DNA of 64,000 bases from NCBI RefSeq assembly GCF_000429925.1, contig NZ_AUCU01000010.1:121712-185711 (forward strand), read 5' to 3'. This stretch comes from Desulfatirhabdium butyrativorans DSM 18734. Its GTDB lineage: Bacteria > Desulfobacterota > Desulfobacteria > Desulfobacterales > Desulfatirhabdiaceae. Below, piece after piece: positions 1-9,005 of this stretch. Numbering within the stretch: the stretch's first letter is position 1; every line of letters begins with the position of its first letter. The translations under genes were made by a program, and so were the position numbers. The notes beneath the pieces were generated by a model. The model did no database searches. It saw only the letters and a list, made by a program, of their open reading frames with translations, and was not told the origin of the DNA.

Positions 1-1
1 A

Positions 2-268
2 GACCTTGGCCTCCCCTATGAATGCGGCATTACACCGCATGGCCCCGCCCATGTCCGATTCGGCATCAATTACTACGTTTACGCGCTGCTGTTTCTGGCC
101 TTCGATGTCGATGTGCTCTATCTCTTCCCTGTAGCCGTCTACTATCCGCACAGCCCCGGGTGGGCCATTTTTTGGGAGTTCATCGTTTTCCTCGGAATCC
201 TCGCACTCGCAGTGCTCTATTTCCTGAAAAAAGGGGTATTTACGTGGCCGAGAAAAATCTCCTTCTGA
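2..268 (+). CDS. nuoA: NADH-quinone oxidoreductase subunit A, 5' end cut by window
   Basis: This is the C-terminal 88 residues of the small membrane subunit NuoA of complex I; the start lies outside the window. The reading frame shows the family signature YECGI near its beginning, then [20 protein letters not shown], the conserved helix with the acidic FDVE-like motif (here FDVD). A further hydrophobic helix ([20 protein letters not shown]) ends in a short basic tail. NuoA lies beside NuoH and NuoJ/K at the junction between the quinone channel and the proton-pumping arm. The stop codon overlaps the start of nuoB by 25 bases, as expected for a tightly coupled operon. The identification rests on the two motifs and on the following nuoB and nuoC. 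Confidence 0.95.
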   Translation, partial: DLGLPYECGITPHGPAHVRFGINYYVYALLFLAFDVDVLYLFPVAVYYPHSPGWAIFWEFIVFLGILALAVLYFLKKGVFTWPRKISF

Positions 269-777
269 CACCGGCCGAATCCACGATCGATCCGCCGATC
301 GTTCGCATCAAGCCGGTACAGGACATTCTCGATCTTTGCCGATCCATGTCCTTCTGGCCCATGACCTTCGGTCTGGCTTGCTGCGCCATCGAAATGATGG
401 CTGTCGGCATGGCCCGGTTCGACATCGCCCGGTTCGGCGCAGAGGCTTTCCGCCCTTCTCCGAGACAGGCCGATCTGATGATTGTCGCTGGCACCGTTTC
501 CCGCAAGATGGCCCCTGCCGTCATTCGCCTCTACGAGCAGATGCCTGCCCCCAAGTGGGTGATGGCGCTCGGCAATTGCGCCATTTCGGGAGGGCCTTTC
601 TCTTTCGAAGGTCAGTATGGCATCGTGGAAGGCGTCGATACCATCATTCCGGTGGATGTATTTGTGCCGGGATGCCCCCCGAGGCCGGAAGGGCTTCTCG
701 AAGGTCTGTTTGCCCTGCAGCAGAAAATCACCGGCAAACGCTGGTGGCCTCTTCCCCAAAAGGCGGTCCTCTCATGA
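244..777 (+). CDS. nuoB: NADH-quinone oxidoreductase subunit B
   Basis: NuoB is the peripheral complex I subunit that carries cluster N2, the last iron-sulfur centre before quinone. The frame stays open upstream, but the likely start is GTG at 244, preceded by GGGG at 234-237; this gives 177 residues, a normal length. The N2 ligands are visible: adjacent cysteines 46-47 in [10 protein letters not shown], Cys112 in LGNCAISGG and Cys144 in VPGCPPRPE. The gene overlaps the end of nuoA and its own stop overlaps the nuoC start (ATGA), pointing to translational coupling. Confidence 0.96.
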   Translation: MAEKNLLLTPAESTIDPPIVRIKPVQDILDLCRSMSFWPMTFGLACCAIEMMAVGMARFDIARFGAEAFRPSPRQADLMIVAGTVSRKMAPAVIRLYEQMPAPKWVMALGNCAISGGPFSFEGQYGIVEGVDTIIPVDVFVPGCPPRPEGLLEGLFALQQKITGKRWWPLPQKAVLS

Positions 778-1289
778 GCACGGCTTCGGAATCCTTGCTG
801 AACGATCTCCAGCGACGGGTGGGAAAAATCACCGTCCACAATCCGCAATACGGAAAAAGCGGGTCGCATATCGATGTTTCCATCGACCCTGATTCCCTTG
901 TCGATGCTGCAACAGTGCTTTGTGAAGCCGGATATTTTCTGGAAGATCTGGCAGGCGTCGATGTTGCGGAAGGCATCTGGCTCATCTACCATTTCGACCG
1001 GCACGATGCATCCTGCCGGCTGACGCTCCGCGCCCTGGTGCCCCACGGCAAGCCATGCGCGCCTTCGCTGTGCGGCATTTTCAAGGGGGCGGACTGGCAC
1101 GAGCGGGAATGCTTCGATTTTTACGGCGTGCGCTTCGATGGGCATCCCAACCTCAAGCCGCTGCTGCTGCCGGACGACATCGATCAGCCCCCCTTGCTCA
1201 AGGAAACGGGCAAAATGCCCATTCTCGGTCTGATTCCGCTCGAGCGCTGGGTGGAAGACAGATCCAAGCCCAGGGCCGGTTTGCCTTGA
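774..1289 (+). CDS. nuoC: NADH-quinone oxidoreductase subunit C (30 kDa subunit)
   Basis: This 171-residue protein is the NuoC subunit of the complex I connecting arm, which packs against NuoD and has no cofactor. The family signature is clear in [20 protein letters not shown] followed by [10 protein letters not shown], ending with a short proline-rich tail. It is a stand-alone NuoC; nuoD lies about 4 kb downstream, so this is not the fused NuoCD of enterobacteria. The start overlaps the nuoB stop by four bases (ATGA). Confidence 0.95.
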   Translation: MSTASESLLNDLQRRVGKITVHNPQYGKSGSHIDVSIDPDSLVDAATVLCEAGYFLEDLAGVDVAEGIWLIYHFDRHDASCRLTLRALVPHGKPCAPSLCGIFKGADWHERECFDFYGVRFDGHPNLKPLLLPDDIDQPPLLKETGKMPILGLIPLERWVEDRSKPRAGLP

Positions 1290-1336
1290 TCTTCTCTCGT
1301 CATCCTATCCGGATTTTCTGATTCAAGGAGCTGCAC

Positions 1337-1804
1337 ATGACCACTTACGCCATCGCCCAAAACCTCGACCGATGCATCGGATGCCTCAGTTGCGAGGTAT
1401 ATTGCAAGGAGAACAAAGGCCTGCCGGATGGACCGCGGTTGTGCCAGATCGTCATGCTGGGCCCACGCCTGGTATCCGGCCTTCCGCGCGAAGCTTACGT
1501 GTACATGGGCTGCTTTCACTGCGAACATCCGGCATGCGTGGCGGCCTGCCCGACCGGCGCCATGCGAAAGCGTGAATCCGACGGCATCGTATATGTCGAA
1601 AAAGACCTCTGTGTCGGGTGCAAGGCATGCATGGTCGCCTGCCCGTGGGGTGCGGTCCAGTGGAATCACGAAGAGGAAAAGGTCGTCAAATGCGATCTGT
1701 GCAAGGACCGTCTGGATCAGGGTCTGCAGCCCGTCTGTGTCACGGTGTGCACCACCCAATGCCTGAGTCTCAGCGTTCTGGAAGATGCAGCAGCGGCAGC
1801 CTGA
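1337..1804 (+). CDS. Four-[4Fe-4S] ferredoxin-type electron transfer protein inside the nuo operon
   Basis: This 155-residue protein has 16 cysteines in the pattern of four [4Fe-4S] clusters, as in DmsB, PsrB, HycB or CooF. The groups are CIGCLSCEVYC (residues 13-23), CFHCEHPACVAACP, CVGCKACMVACPWG, and a final CDLC with CVTVC further on. It has no signal peptide or membrane segment, so it should be cytoplasmic. Its position between nuoC and nuoE is unusual and suggests that it delivers or removes electrons from the complex I connecting arm. A paralogue lies at 18332-18853 next to a molybdopterin enzyme. An SD-like AAGGAG sits just upstream (1325-1330). The partner and direction of electron flow are inferred. 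Confidence 0.88.
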   Translation: MTTYAIAQNLDRCIGCLSCEVYCKENKGLPDGPRLCQIVMLGPRLVSGLPREAYVYMGCFHCEHPACVAACPTGAMRKRESDGIVYVEKDLCVGCKACMVACPWGAVQWNHEEEKVVKCDLCKDRLDQGLQPVCVTVCTTQCLSLSVLEDAAAAA

Positions 1805-1993
1805 TCCTGGCCTGCGAGGCGCCGGGCCGATGAAACGCCCGTCACCCGTGAACAGTAGCCTTCCAGGCTGACGAAACGAAACGATGCGTTGAAGGCGCCG
1901 GGTTGGCCAGACCAGGCAAGAACAGGCGCCTGACAGGCCGAAAGGCCATGCGGACAATGAGCCATACCCTTCGGCATGACATAGGAGAAAGAC

Positions 1994-2491
1994 ATGTCTG
2001 AACCCAATACCTGCTGCGAAGAACCTGAAATCGATTTCGTTTTTCTGGATCGCATCATTCAGGAAGAATTTGGCGGAAGAAAGGAAGCCATGATCATGAT
2101 GATGCAGACCATCCAGCGTCATTACCGCTATCTTCCCGAAGCCGCCATGATTTACCTTTCCCACTCGATCGGTGTGCCCCTGACCAAGATTTACGAAGTG
2201 GCCACGTTCTATGCCTCCTTCAGCCTCGTTCCCAAGGGCAAGCACATCCTTCATATCTGCACGGGAACGGCATGTCACCTCAGAGGCAGCGGCGGCATGG
2301 TGCAGCACGTCGCCCAGAAGCTCGGCATCGAGCCTGGGAAAACCACCGCAGACATGAAGCTGACACTCGAAACCGTCAACTGCCTCGGAGCCTGCGCCAT
2401 GGCCCCTGTGGCCGTTCTCGACGAACAATATCACCCACAGGCAACCGTGGGTTTGATCAACGAATTATTGGACCCCATTCTTGCCGAATAG
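1994..2491 (+). CDS. nuoE: NADH-quinone oxidoreductase subunit E (24 kDa subunit)
   Basis: NuoE is the thioredoxin-fold [2Fe-2S] subunit of the NADH dehydrogenase module. The 165-residue protein has an N-terminal helical bundle (TIQRHYRYLPEAAMIYLS and IYEVATFYASF). The cluster ligands are in HICTGTACHLRG and, about 40 residues later, NCLGACAMAP. An SD-like TAGGAGAA precedes the ATG at 1994. A 189-bp gap separates it from the ferredoxin gene, longer than most spacers in this operon, in which I see no gene. The stop lies 10 bases before the preferred nuoF start. Confidence 0.95.
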   Translation: MSEPNTCCEEPEIDFVFLDRIIQEEFGGRKEAMIMMMQTIQRHYRYLPEAAMIYLSHSIGVPLTKIYEVATFYASFSLVPKGKHILHICTGTACHLRGSGGMVQHVAQKLGIEPGKTTADMKLTLETVNCLGACAMAPVAVLDEQYHPQATVGLINELLDPILAE

Positions 2492-2501
2492 CGGAGCCAT
2501 C

Positions 2502-4400
2502 ATGACAACATCTTCTCCCGCACCGGACTTGAGCTGGATCAAGAAACTGACCCGCCCTGAAGACTTGGCGGCATATCGAAACACCCTGATTGCGGAACAA
2601 CAGCCGGATGCCACCCGGATACTGGTCTGCTGCGGAACCGGATGCAAAGCCCTTGGCGCCCTCGATCTGCTGGCCGCCATGAAACAGGCGGTTGCGGATG
2701 CCCATCTGGATGTAAAGGTGGCGCCGTTGGTCAAGCGCACCGGATGCCATTCCTTCTGCTCCCGGGGCCCGCTTCTGACCATTCAGCCACAGGACATCTT
2801 CTACCAGAAGCTCAAACCATCAGATGCAGCCGAAATCGTTCAAGAAACGATCATCGGTGGAAAAATCGTCCCCCGCTTTCTCTACAAGCCCATCGGATCG
2901 AAACAGCCGATCGAAAAGCGCAGCGAAATCCCGTTTTTTGCGGCGCAAACCCGCGTCGTCCTGGAACGGGTCGGCGTGGTCGATCCCTTCGACATCCGGG
3001 ACTCCATCGTTCATGGCGCCTACAGCGCACTGGTCAAGGTCCTGACACAGATGAGCCCAAAAGAAGTCATCGAGGAAATGAAAATCTCGAAGCTTCGGGG
3101 GCGCGGGGGCGCCGGATTCCCGGCAGGCCTCAAATGGGAGTCCTGCGCCAGACAAAAGGGCAGGCATTATGTGATCTGCAACGGCGACGAGGGAGACCCG
3201 GGCGCGTTCATGGACGCATCGACCATGGAAGGAGACCCCCATGCCGTGCTGGAAGGCATGGCCATCGCCGCCTATTCCATGGGATCGGATCGCGGCTTCA
3301 TCTATGTCCGCATGGAATATCCCCTTGCGGTACAGACACTCGCCAATGCCATCCGGCAGGCGGAAGATTTGGGCCTTCTGGGGCAGAATATCCTCGGAAC
3401 CGGGTTCAACTTCAAGGTTTCGGTTTCCACGGGTGCAGGCGCTTTCGTCTGCGGCGAATCCTCGGCGCTGATGTCCTCTCTCGAAGGAAAGGTCGGTCGG
3501 CCCAGACCCAAATATATCCGTTCCACGGAAAAGGGTTTCCGGGATAGCCCTTCCAACCTGAACAATGTGGAAACCTACGCCAATGTCCCCAAGATCATAC
3601 TCAACGGCGGCGCATGGTACGCCTCGATGGGGACGGAACGCTCGGCAGGCACCAAGGTCTTTTCACTGACCGGAAACGTGAACAACGTCGGCCTGATCGA
3701 AGTACCGATGGGAACCAGTCTCCGACACATCGTCTACGACATCGGCGGCGGCATCCCCAACAAGAAGGAATTGAAAGCGGTTCAGACGGGCGGACCGTCC
3801 GGCGGCTGCATCCCGATTCCCAAGAAATTTCTCGACATCAACGTCGGCTTCGGCAAACTGGCGGAAATCGGTTCCATCATGGGATCGGGCGGCATGATCG
3901 TCATGGACGAAAATACCTGCATGGTGGAAGTCAGCCGGTACTTCATCCATTTCCTGGTGGAAGAATCCTGCGGTCAGTGTACGCCCTGCCGGGAAGGATT
4001 GACCCAGATGGAGCGAATCCTCACCCGCATCACCCGGGGAGAGGGGGAAGAAGGCGACATCGAGCTGCTCGAGGAAATCGGCACCTTCACGAACAGCTTC
4101 TCCCTGTGCGGGCTCGGAACATCTTCGGCAAACCCGGTGCTATCGACCATCCGATATTTCCGTGAGGAATACGAAGCCCATATCCGGGATAAAAAATGCC
4201 CCGCAGGCGTGTGCAAGGCGCTCTATCATCTGGAAATTCAGCCGGAGGTCTGCACAGGCTGCGGCGTGTGTAAAAAGCGTTGCCCGGCCAAGGCCATCAC
4301 CGGTGAAAAGAAGGAACCGCATCTGATTCACCAGGAACTGTGCATCAAGTGCATGGAATGCTACCGCAACTGTAAATTCGATGCCATTGCCATTCGGTAG
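2502..4400 (+). CDS. nuoF: NADH-quinone oxidoreductase subunit F with extra N- and C-terminal iron-sulfur domains
   Basis: NuoF binds NADH and FMN and carries cluster N3. The start is placed at ATG 2502 after GCGGAG; a TTG at 2481 would overlap nuoE and is less likely. The 632 residues contain an N-terminal thioredoxin-like [2Fe-2S] domain (Cys43/44, 48, 82, 86) and the NADH-site motif GRGGAGFPAG near 198. NGDEGDPGAFMD follows near 226, then the N3 ligands in SCGQCTPCREG near 488 with a later CGLG. A C-terminal 2[4Fe-4S] ferredoxin domain has CTGCGVCKKRC and CIKCMECYRNC. This architecture is longer than E. coli NuoF (about 445 residues) and matches the HydB/HndC type found in NAD-dependent hydrogenases. 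Confidence 0.95.
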   Translation: MTTSSPAPDLSWIKKLTRPEDLAAYRNTLIAEQQPDATRILVCCGTGCKALGALDLLAAMKQAVADAHLDVKVAPLVKRTGCHSFCSRGPLLTIQPQDIFYQKLKPSDAAEIVQETIIGGKIVPRFLYKPIGSKQPIEKRSEIPFFAAQTRVVLERVGVVDPFDIRDSIVHGAYSALVKVLTQMSPKEVIEEMKISKLRGRGGAGFPAGLKWESCARQKGRHYVICNGDEGDPGAFMDASTMEGDPHAVLEGMAIAAYSMGSDRGFIYVRMEYPLAVQTLANAIRQAEDLGLLGQNILGTGFNFKVSVSTGAGAFVCGESSALMSSLEGKVGRPRPKYIRSTEKGFRDSPSNLNNVETYANVPKIILNGGAWYASMGTERSAGTKVFSLTGNVNNVGLIEVPMGTSLRHIVYDIGGGIPNKKELKAVQTGGPSGGCIPIPKKFLDINVGFGKLAEIGSIMGSGGMIVMDENTCMVEVSRYFIHFLVEESCGQCTPCREGLTQMERILTRITRGEGEEGDIELLEEIGTFTNSFSLCGLGTSSANPVLSTIRYFREEYEAHIRDKKCPAGVCKALYHLEIQPEVCTGCGVCKKRCPAKAITGEKKEPHLIHQELCIKCMECYRNCKFDAIAIR

Positions 4401-4465
4401 CCTTTGTTTCGCCGCTCAACAAGGGAAGCTGTAGAAATCCGGTTTATCAACGAAGGAACCCGTGT

Positions 4466-5278
4466 ATGAAAATCATCATGGACGGAAAAGAGGTCGCTGC
4501 CGAATACGGCCAGACCATTCTGGAAGTGGCCCGGAAAAACGGGATTTACATCCCCACCCTGTGCCATGTTCCCGGCCTGGAACCGGCTGCCATGTGCCGC
4601 ATCTGTACGGTCGAGCTCACGGAAAACCGCAGAACAAGGCTGGTGACATCCTGCAACTACCCGCTTCGGCAGGATGCCGAAATCCAGACGGATACCGCGC
4701 GGGTTCGAAACGGCCGCAAACTCATCATCGAGCTGCTTGCCACCCGCTGCCCCGACCGTGCGGTCCTCAAAGAACTCGGTGAGCGTTATGGCGCGGACAT
4801 CCATCGGTTTCCGGCAGATGACAAGGACTGCATCATGTGCGGGCTCTGCGCCCGAGTCTGCGAGCGCGTCGGCGCCAATGTGCTCACGCTTTCGGGCAGA
4901 GGGGTCGAAATCACCGTCAGCACCTTCATGGGAAGGGTGGCCACCAACTGCATCGGATGCGGTGCCTGCGCCCAGATCTGCCCGGTCAACGCCATCCGGA
5001 TCGAAGATCAGGACGGATACCGCAGCGTCATTCTCAAGGGCAAGGTGGCATCCCGTATTCCGTTGCGAAAGTGCACGAGCTGCGGCCAGTTTTTCGGGCC
5101 TGTCATCGATCTACCCCCCGTTCTCGAGCGGGCCGGCGAACCGGGGGTGCCTGCCTTCAATGCATCGATCTGCCCGAACTGCTCCCGTCGAAACCATGCC
5201 AAACGTCTGGTACAGCGGCATTTCGAACCCTACGATACGGCCATTCAAGCGCTTGCCGAGGAAGGCCGGAGGTTGTAA
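4466..5278 (+). CDS. nuoG: Short NuoG / HoxU-type iron-sulfur subunit
   Basis: This 270-residue protein corresponds to the iron-sulfur half of NuoG. It has a plant-type [2Fe-2S] site (Cys33, 44, 47, 63) and two [4Fe-4S] motifs, CIMCGLCARVC near 122 and CIGCGACAQIC near 162. The usual His-x3-Cys-x2-Cys-x5-Cys motif for cluster N5 is not visible; only one cysteine (ATRCPDR) remains there. The large molybdopterin-like domain of classical NuoG is absent. The C-terminal 70 residues hold two extra CxxC pairs (CTSC near 202, CPNC near 236) that could bind zinc or iron. It sits between nuoF and nuoD and its stop overlaps the nuoD start by one base (TAATG). Confidence 0.9.
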   Translation: MKIIMDGKEVAAEYGQTILEVARKNGIYIPTLCHVPGLEPAAMCRICTVELTENRRTRLVTSCNYPLRQDAEIQTDTARVRNGRKLIIELLATRCPDRAVLKELGERYGADIHRFPADDKDCIMCGLCARVCERVGANVLTLSGRGVEITVSTFMGRVATNCIGCGACAQICPVNAIRIEDQDGYRSVILKGKVASRIPLRKCTSCGQFFGPVIDLPPVLERAGEPGVPAFNASICPNCSRRNHAKRLVQRHFEPYDTAIQALAEEGRRL

Positions 5279-6450
5279 TGGAAACTGTCGCATCCCGGTC
5301 CACCGGTGATTTTTACACACGACACTTTGCCGTCGATCAACTGGTCGAAAAGACGGAAGGGGAAACCCTGATCCTCAACATCGGCCCCCAGCATCCCGCA
5401 ACCCATGGGGTGTTGCGGCTGGTCGTGGAAATGGACGGGGAATACATCCGGCGATGCGAACCAGTTCTCGGTTACATTCACCGGATGCACGAAAAAATGG
5501 CCGAAAACCGGACTTACACCCAGTATCTGCCGAACATGGGGCGTGTCGATTACCTGCACGCGCTGGCGTGGAACTGGGCATACGTCGGAGCGGTCGAACG
5601 TCTGATGGGCATCGAGGTTCCCAGGCGCGCCGAGATCATCCGGATCATCACATGCGAGCTGAACCGCATCAGCTCTCACCTGGTGTGGGCGGGGGCCTAC
5701 CTGCTCGATCTGGGCGCCTTCACACCCATCCTCTATACATTCGCCGACCGGGAACGGATATTGGATATCCTGCAGATCGTTACCGGAAGCAGGCTGACGT
5801 ATTGCTACTACCGCGTCGGCGGGGTCAGCGCCGACATTACACCGGATTTCCTGAAGATGATCCGGGAATTCATCGCCTATTTCCGGCCAAGGCTCCCGAT
5901 GTACCGGGACTTGGTGACCGACAACATCATTTTGCGGGGGCGATGCGAAGACATCGGCGTGCTGCCGGTCGAGACGGCCCGAAGTTACGGTGCGACCGGC
6001 CCTGTGCTCCGCGGCTCCGGTGTCGCCTACGATGTGCGCCGGGCAGAGCCCTATTCCCTCTATGACCAGATCGCTTTCGAGATCCCCGTCGGTACAGCCG
6101 GTGACGCGATGGACCGCTACCGGGTGCGCATGGCCGAGATGGTGCAAAGCCTTGCCATCATCGAGCAGGCCATGGATATGCTCTCCGATGGGCCCATCCT
6201 CTCGAAGGATGTGCCGGAGCGCATCATCCCCCCGCGTGGGGAAACCTATTTCGCAGTGGAAGGCGCCCGGGGAAAAGTCGGCATCTATCTGTTGAGCGAT
6301 GGCTCTGCCATACCCTACCGGGTGAAGCTGCGTGCGCCGGGCTTTTCGAACCTTCATGTCTTTGCGGAACTGTCCATCGGCTGTCTGCTCGCCGATGCAC
6401 TATCCATTCTGGGCAGTCTCGACCTCGTCATTCCGGAGATTGACCGATGA
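5278..6450 (+). CDS. nuoD: NADH-quinone oxidoreductase subunit D (49 kDa subunit)
   Basis: NuoD forms the quinone-binding pocket together with NuoB. The frame is open further upstream inside nuoG, but ATG 5278 gives 390 residues, the normal size. Recognisable motifs are GPQHPATHGVLR with the quinone-site histidine, then EPVLGYIHRMHEKMAENRTY, and YLPNMGRVDYL. The nickel-ligand cysteines of ancestral hydrogenase large subunits are absent, as expected for complex I. The stop overlaps the nuoH start (ATGA at 6447). Confidence 0.96.
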   Translation: METVASRSTGDFYTRHFAVDQLVEKTEGETLILNIGPQHPATHGVLRLVVEMDGEYIRRCEPVLGYIHRMHEKMAENRTYTQYLPNMGRVDYLHALAWNWAYVGAVERLMGIEVPRRAEIIRIITCELNRISSHLVWAGAYLLDLGAFTPILYTFADRERILDILQIVTGSRLTYCYYRVGGVSADITPDFLKMIREFIAYFRPRLPMYRDLVTDNIILRGRCEDIGVLPVETARSYGATGPVLRGSGVAYDVRRAEPYSLYDQIAFEIPVGTAGDAMDRYRVRMAEMVQSLAIIEQAMDMLSDGPILSKDVPERIIPPRGETYFAVEGARGKVGIYLLSDGSAIPYRVKLRAPGFSNLHVFAELSIGCLLADALSILGSLDLVIPEIDR

Positions 6451-7436
6451 TCCCAATGCTTCTTGATCTGCTGGCCCATCCTGTCGTCAGGATTGTCGTG
6501 GCACTTGCGCTGACGATGGCCTTCGTCGGGTTGATGGGGCTTGTGCTGGTGTATGCCGAACGGAAGGTGGCCGGTTATATCCAGAGACGGCCCGGCCCCT
6601 TCGAGGTCGGCCCCCAGGGTATCCTGCAATCCCTTGCGGATGCCGGGAAACTGGTCGGCAAGCAACTCGTTCGACCCTTCGATGCCGATCCGGTCCTTTT
6701 CTGGGTGGCGCCTGTCCTTTCGCTGGCGCCGGTTGTCGTCTGCTTTCTGCCCATGCCCTTCGGCCCGATTCTCACGGGCATGCAGATCAACGTCGGCATC
6801 GTTCTGGTTCTGGCCTTTTCGGGTCTGAACACGCTGGCCCTGTGCCTCGCCGGATGGGGCTCTTCCAACAAATACAGCCTCCTGGGCTCGGCCCGTGCGG
6901 TTTCCCAATCCGTCGCCTATGAAATTCCGCTGCTGCTCGCCGTGCTTGCGGTGGCATTTCAGGCCGGCTCTCTCGATCTGAGCGAAATCACTATCGGACA
7001 GTCCAAATCCATCCTTTCCTGGAACATTTGGACTCAGCCGCTTGCCGCCCTCATCTTTTTCGTCTCCCTGGTAGCGGAAACCAACCGGGCGCCGTTCGAC
7101 CTGCCCGAGGCGGAAAGCGAGCTGACCGCCGGTTTTCACACCGAGTATTCCGGAATGGGATTCGGTTTGTTTTTCCTGGCGGAATACACCTACATGATCA
7201 TCGGCTGCGCCATGACCTCCTGCCTCTTTCTGGGCGGATGGTCCGGTCCCATTGCAGACGGACACTGGTGGTTTCTGGCAAAGACGTTTGCGCTGCTTCT
7301 GGTGATGATGTGGTTTCGATGGACATTTCCCAGGGTGCGTTTCGACCAGTTGCTCAATATCTGCTGGAAATGGCTCATTCCGCTGGGCCTCGTGAATCTT
7401 GTCCTGACCGCATTGGTCATCAAGGTGGTGGGCTGA
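6447..7436 (+). CDS. nuoH: NADH-quinone oxidoreductase subunit H
   Basis: NuoH is the multi-helix membrane subunit at the end of the quinone tunnel. The 329-residue sequence has about eight hydrophobic segments and the family motifs AERKVAGYIQRRPGP with GILQSLADAGKL near the N terminus, and ETNRAPFDLPEAESELTAGF near residue 210. CGGAGA lies seven bases before the ATG. It overlaps nuoD by four bases and is followed almost directly by nuoI. Confidence 0.96.
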   Translation: MIPMLLDLLAHPVVRIVVALALTMAFVGLMGLVLVYAERKVAGYIQRRPGPFEVGPQGILQSLADAGKLVGKQLVRPFDADPVLFWVAPVLSLAPVVVCFLPMPFGPILTGMQINVGIVLVLAFSGLNTLALCLAGWGSSNKYSLLGSARAVSQSVAYEIPLLLAVLAVAFQAGSLDLSEITIGQSKSILSWNIWTQPLAALIFFVSLVAETNRAPFDLPEAESELTAGFHTEYSGMGFGLFFLAEYTYMIIGCAMTSCLFLGGWSGPIADGHWWFLAKTFALLLVMMWFRWTFPRVRFDQLLNICWKWLIPLGLVNLVLTALVIKVVG

Positions 7437-7437
7437 T

Positions 7438-8085
7438 ATGGCAAACGCTGAAAACATCCTCAAACGGTTGTGGAGTCTCGTTGTCGGGCTCGAGGTAACG
7501 GGAAAGGAATTTTTCAAACCCTGGCTTACGGTGCACTATCCCAGACAGCAGGTGGAGAACATCGACACATACAGGGGACATATCGAACTCGTTCCCCGGG
7601 ATGACGATCCCTCCACCCCCCGATGCATCATGTGCAGCAGATGCCAGGATATCTGCCCTTCACGCTGCATATCGCTCGATTTTCATCAGGTGGAAATGCC
7701 CAATGCAACAACCGGCAACGCCCTCATGCTGAACCCCGGAATCACATCCCCCGGCTCTCATGGCTCCGCGCCGGCCCCGGAGCAAATCGAGCGCAAGCTC
7801 GATCGCTTTCACCTGAATTACAGCCTGTGCAGCCTGTGCGGGCTTTGCGTGCAGAACTGCCCGGTTGGGGCCATCCGGTTTTCCAAGCATGTGTATTTCT
7901 GTGCGACAGACCGATCGGCATTTCTGATGGATCTGCTGGAGCGGATGCACGGAGGCAACGGCGACCCCTTGCCTCAAACGCATCAGGTCGCGATCCAGGC
8001 AAACAAACCCGATCCGGCAGCATCCGTTTCATGCGGGCTCAATCCCATGAAATGGTTCCGGAGGCTTTCGGGTAAACCGATTTGA
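7438..8085 (+). CDS. nuoI: NADH-quinone oxidoreductase subunit I
   Basis: NuoI carries clusters N6a and N6b in the connecting arm. The 215-residue protein has two [4Fe-4S] motifs, CIMCSRCQDIC (residues 63-73) and CSLCGLCVQNC (about 131-141). About 50 residues separate the two motifs, with a stretch rich in Pro, Gly and Ala between them. The C-terminal 60 residues are less conserved. It starts one base after the nuoH stop. Confidence 0.93.
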   Translation: MANAENILKRLWSLVVGLEVTGKEFFKPWLTVHYPRQQVENIDTYRGHIELVPRDDDPSTPRCIMCSRCQDICPSRCISLDFHQVEMPNATTGNALMLNPGITSPGSHGSAPAPEQIERKLDRFHLNYSLCSLCGLCVQNCPVGAIRFSKHVYFCATDRSAFLMDLLERMHGGNGDPLPQTHQVAIQANKPDPAASVSCGLNPMKWFRRLSGKPI

Positions 8086-8175
8086 CATGGGCATATCACC
8101 CAGCAATCGGAAACGGGACGGGTTCCATTTGTATCTGGCTGCTCATTTTTCGACAAAATCTTGGGAAAACAGACC

Positions 8176-8697
8176 ATGCAAGCTTATCTTGCCCCCATCG
8201 CTTACGGAATTTATCTGATCCTGATCCTTGCCGGGGGGATCTTGGCCGTACGAAGCGCAAACCTTGTCCGCGCGCTTCTGGGGCTGATCACCACTCTGTT
8301 TGGCGTGGCAGGCATGTATCTGCTCATGGCCGCGCCCTTTCTGGCGCTCATGCAGATCCTGATTTACGTCGGTGCCGTGAGCGTGCTCATTTTCTTTGCC
8401 ATCATGCTGACCAGTGATTCAAACGGGGAGGCCGGGAAAGAGCCTTCCGCCCGGCAAGGGCGCAAGCGAACGCTTCAGGCCGCCCTCTGCGGGGGCCTGC
8501 CTGCGCTCATGCTCGGTGTTTTCGTCTGGAAGCATCGGCAACCGCCACTTTGCCTCAAGCCCGAAGTGGGCCTCGACAGGCTTGGGGAATACCTTACCGG
8601 GCCCTATGCGCTGGCCTTCGAACTCATTTCGGTCGTGCTGGTGGCAGCCATGATCGGAGCCGTCGTACTGAGCTTTGAGAGGAGAAAACAAGGATGA
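8176..8697 (+). CDS. nuoJ: NADH-quinone oxidoreductase subunit J
   Basis: NuoJ is a five-helix subunit of the membrane arm. The chosen start is ATG 8176; a TTG five codons upstream is possible but would leave the GGGAAAA at 8163 inside the gene. The 173 residues show the NuoJ helix signature LLMAAPFLALMQILIYVGAV followed by VLIFFAIML, with four more hydrophobic segments. A 90-bp gap to nuoI shows no other gene. The stop overlaps the nuoK start (ATGA). Confidence 0.93.
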   Translation: MQAYLAPIAYGIYLILILAGGILAVRSANLVRALLGLITTLFGVAGMYLLMAAPFLALMQILIYVGAVSVLIFFAIMLTSDSNGEAGKEPSARQGRKRTLQAALCGGLPALMLGVFVWKHRQPPLCLKPEVGLDRLGEYLTGPYALAFELISVVLVAAMIGAVVLSFERRKQG

Positions 8698-9002
8698 ATC
8701 CGCTGGCGGCGTACCAAATCGCAGCATTGTGCCTGCTCGGCATCGGCCTCTTCGGCCTGATGAGCCGCAAGACCCTGATCGGCATGCTGATCTCGGTCGA
8801 GCTGATGTTGAACGGAGCGGGTCTTTCCCTGGTTGCAAGCGGCCGGCTGACCCCGGCCATCGACGAGCTGGGGCAGTTGGGCACCCTGCTCGTGATGGGG
8901 CTTGCGGCCGCTGAGGCCACTTTGGTTCTGGCCATCGTGCTGGTGGCCCACAAACGGACGGGAACTTCGGAAAGCGACGAGATGTCGCTCTTGAAAGGCT
9001 GA
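8694..9002 (+). CDS. nuoK: NADH-quinone oxidoreductase subunit K
   Basis: NuoK is a small three-helix, MrpC-like subunit of the proton path. The 102 residues include the signature NLIGMLISVELMLNGA-like segment (here TLIGMLISVELMLNGAGLSL) with its membrane glutamate, and a second glutamate in AAAEATLVLAIVL. AGGAGAAAA precedes the ATG. It overlaps nuoJ by four bases. Confidence 0.95.
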   Translation: MNPLAAYQIAALCLLGIGLFGLMSRKTLIGMLISVELMLNGAGLSLVASGRLTPAIDELGQLGTLLVMGLAAAEATLVLAIVLVAHKRTGTSESDEMSLLKG

Positions 9003-9005
9003 TCC

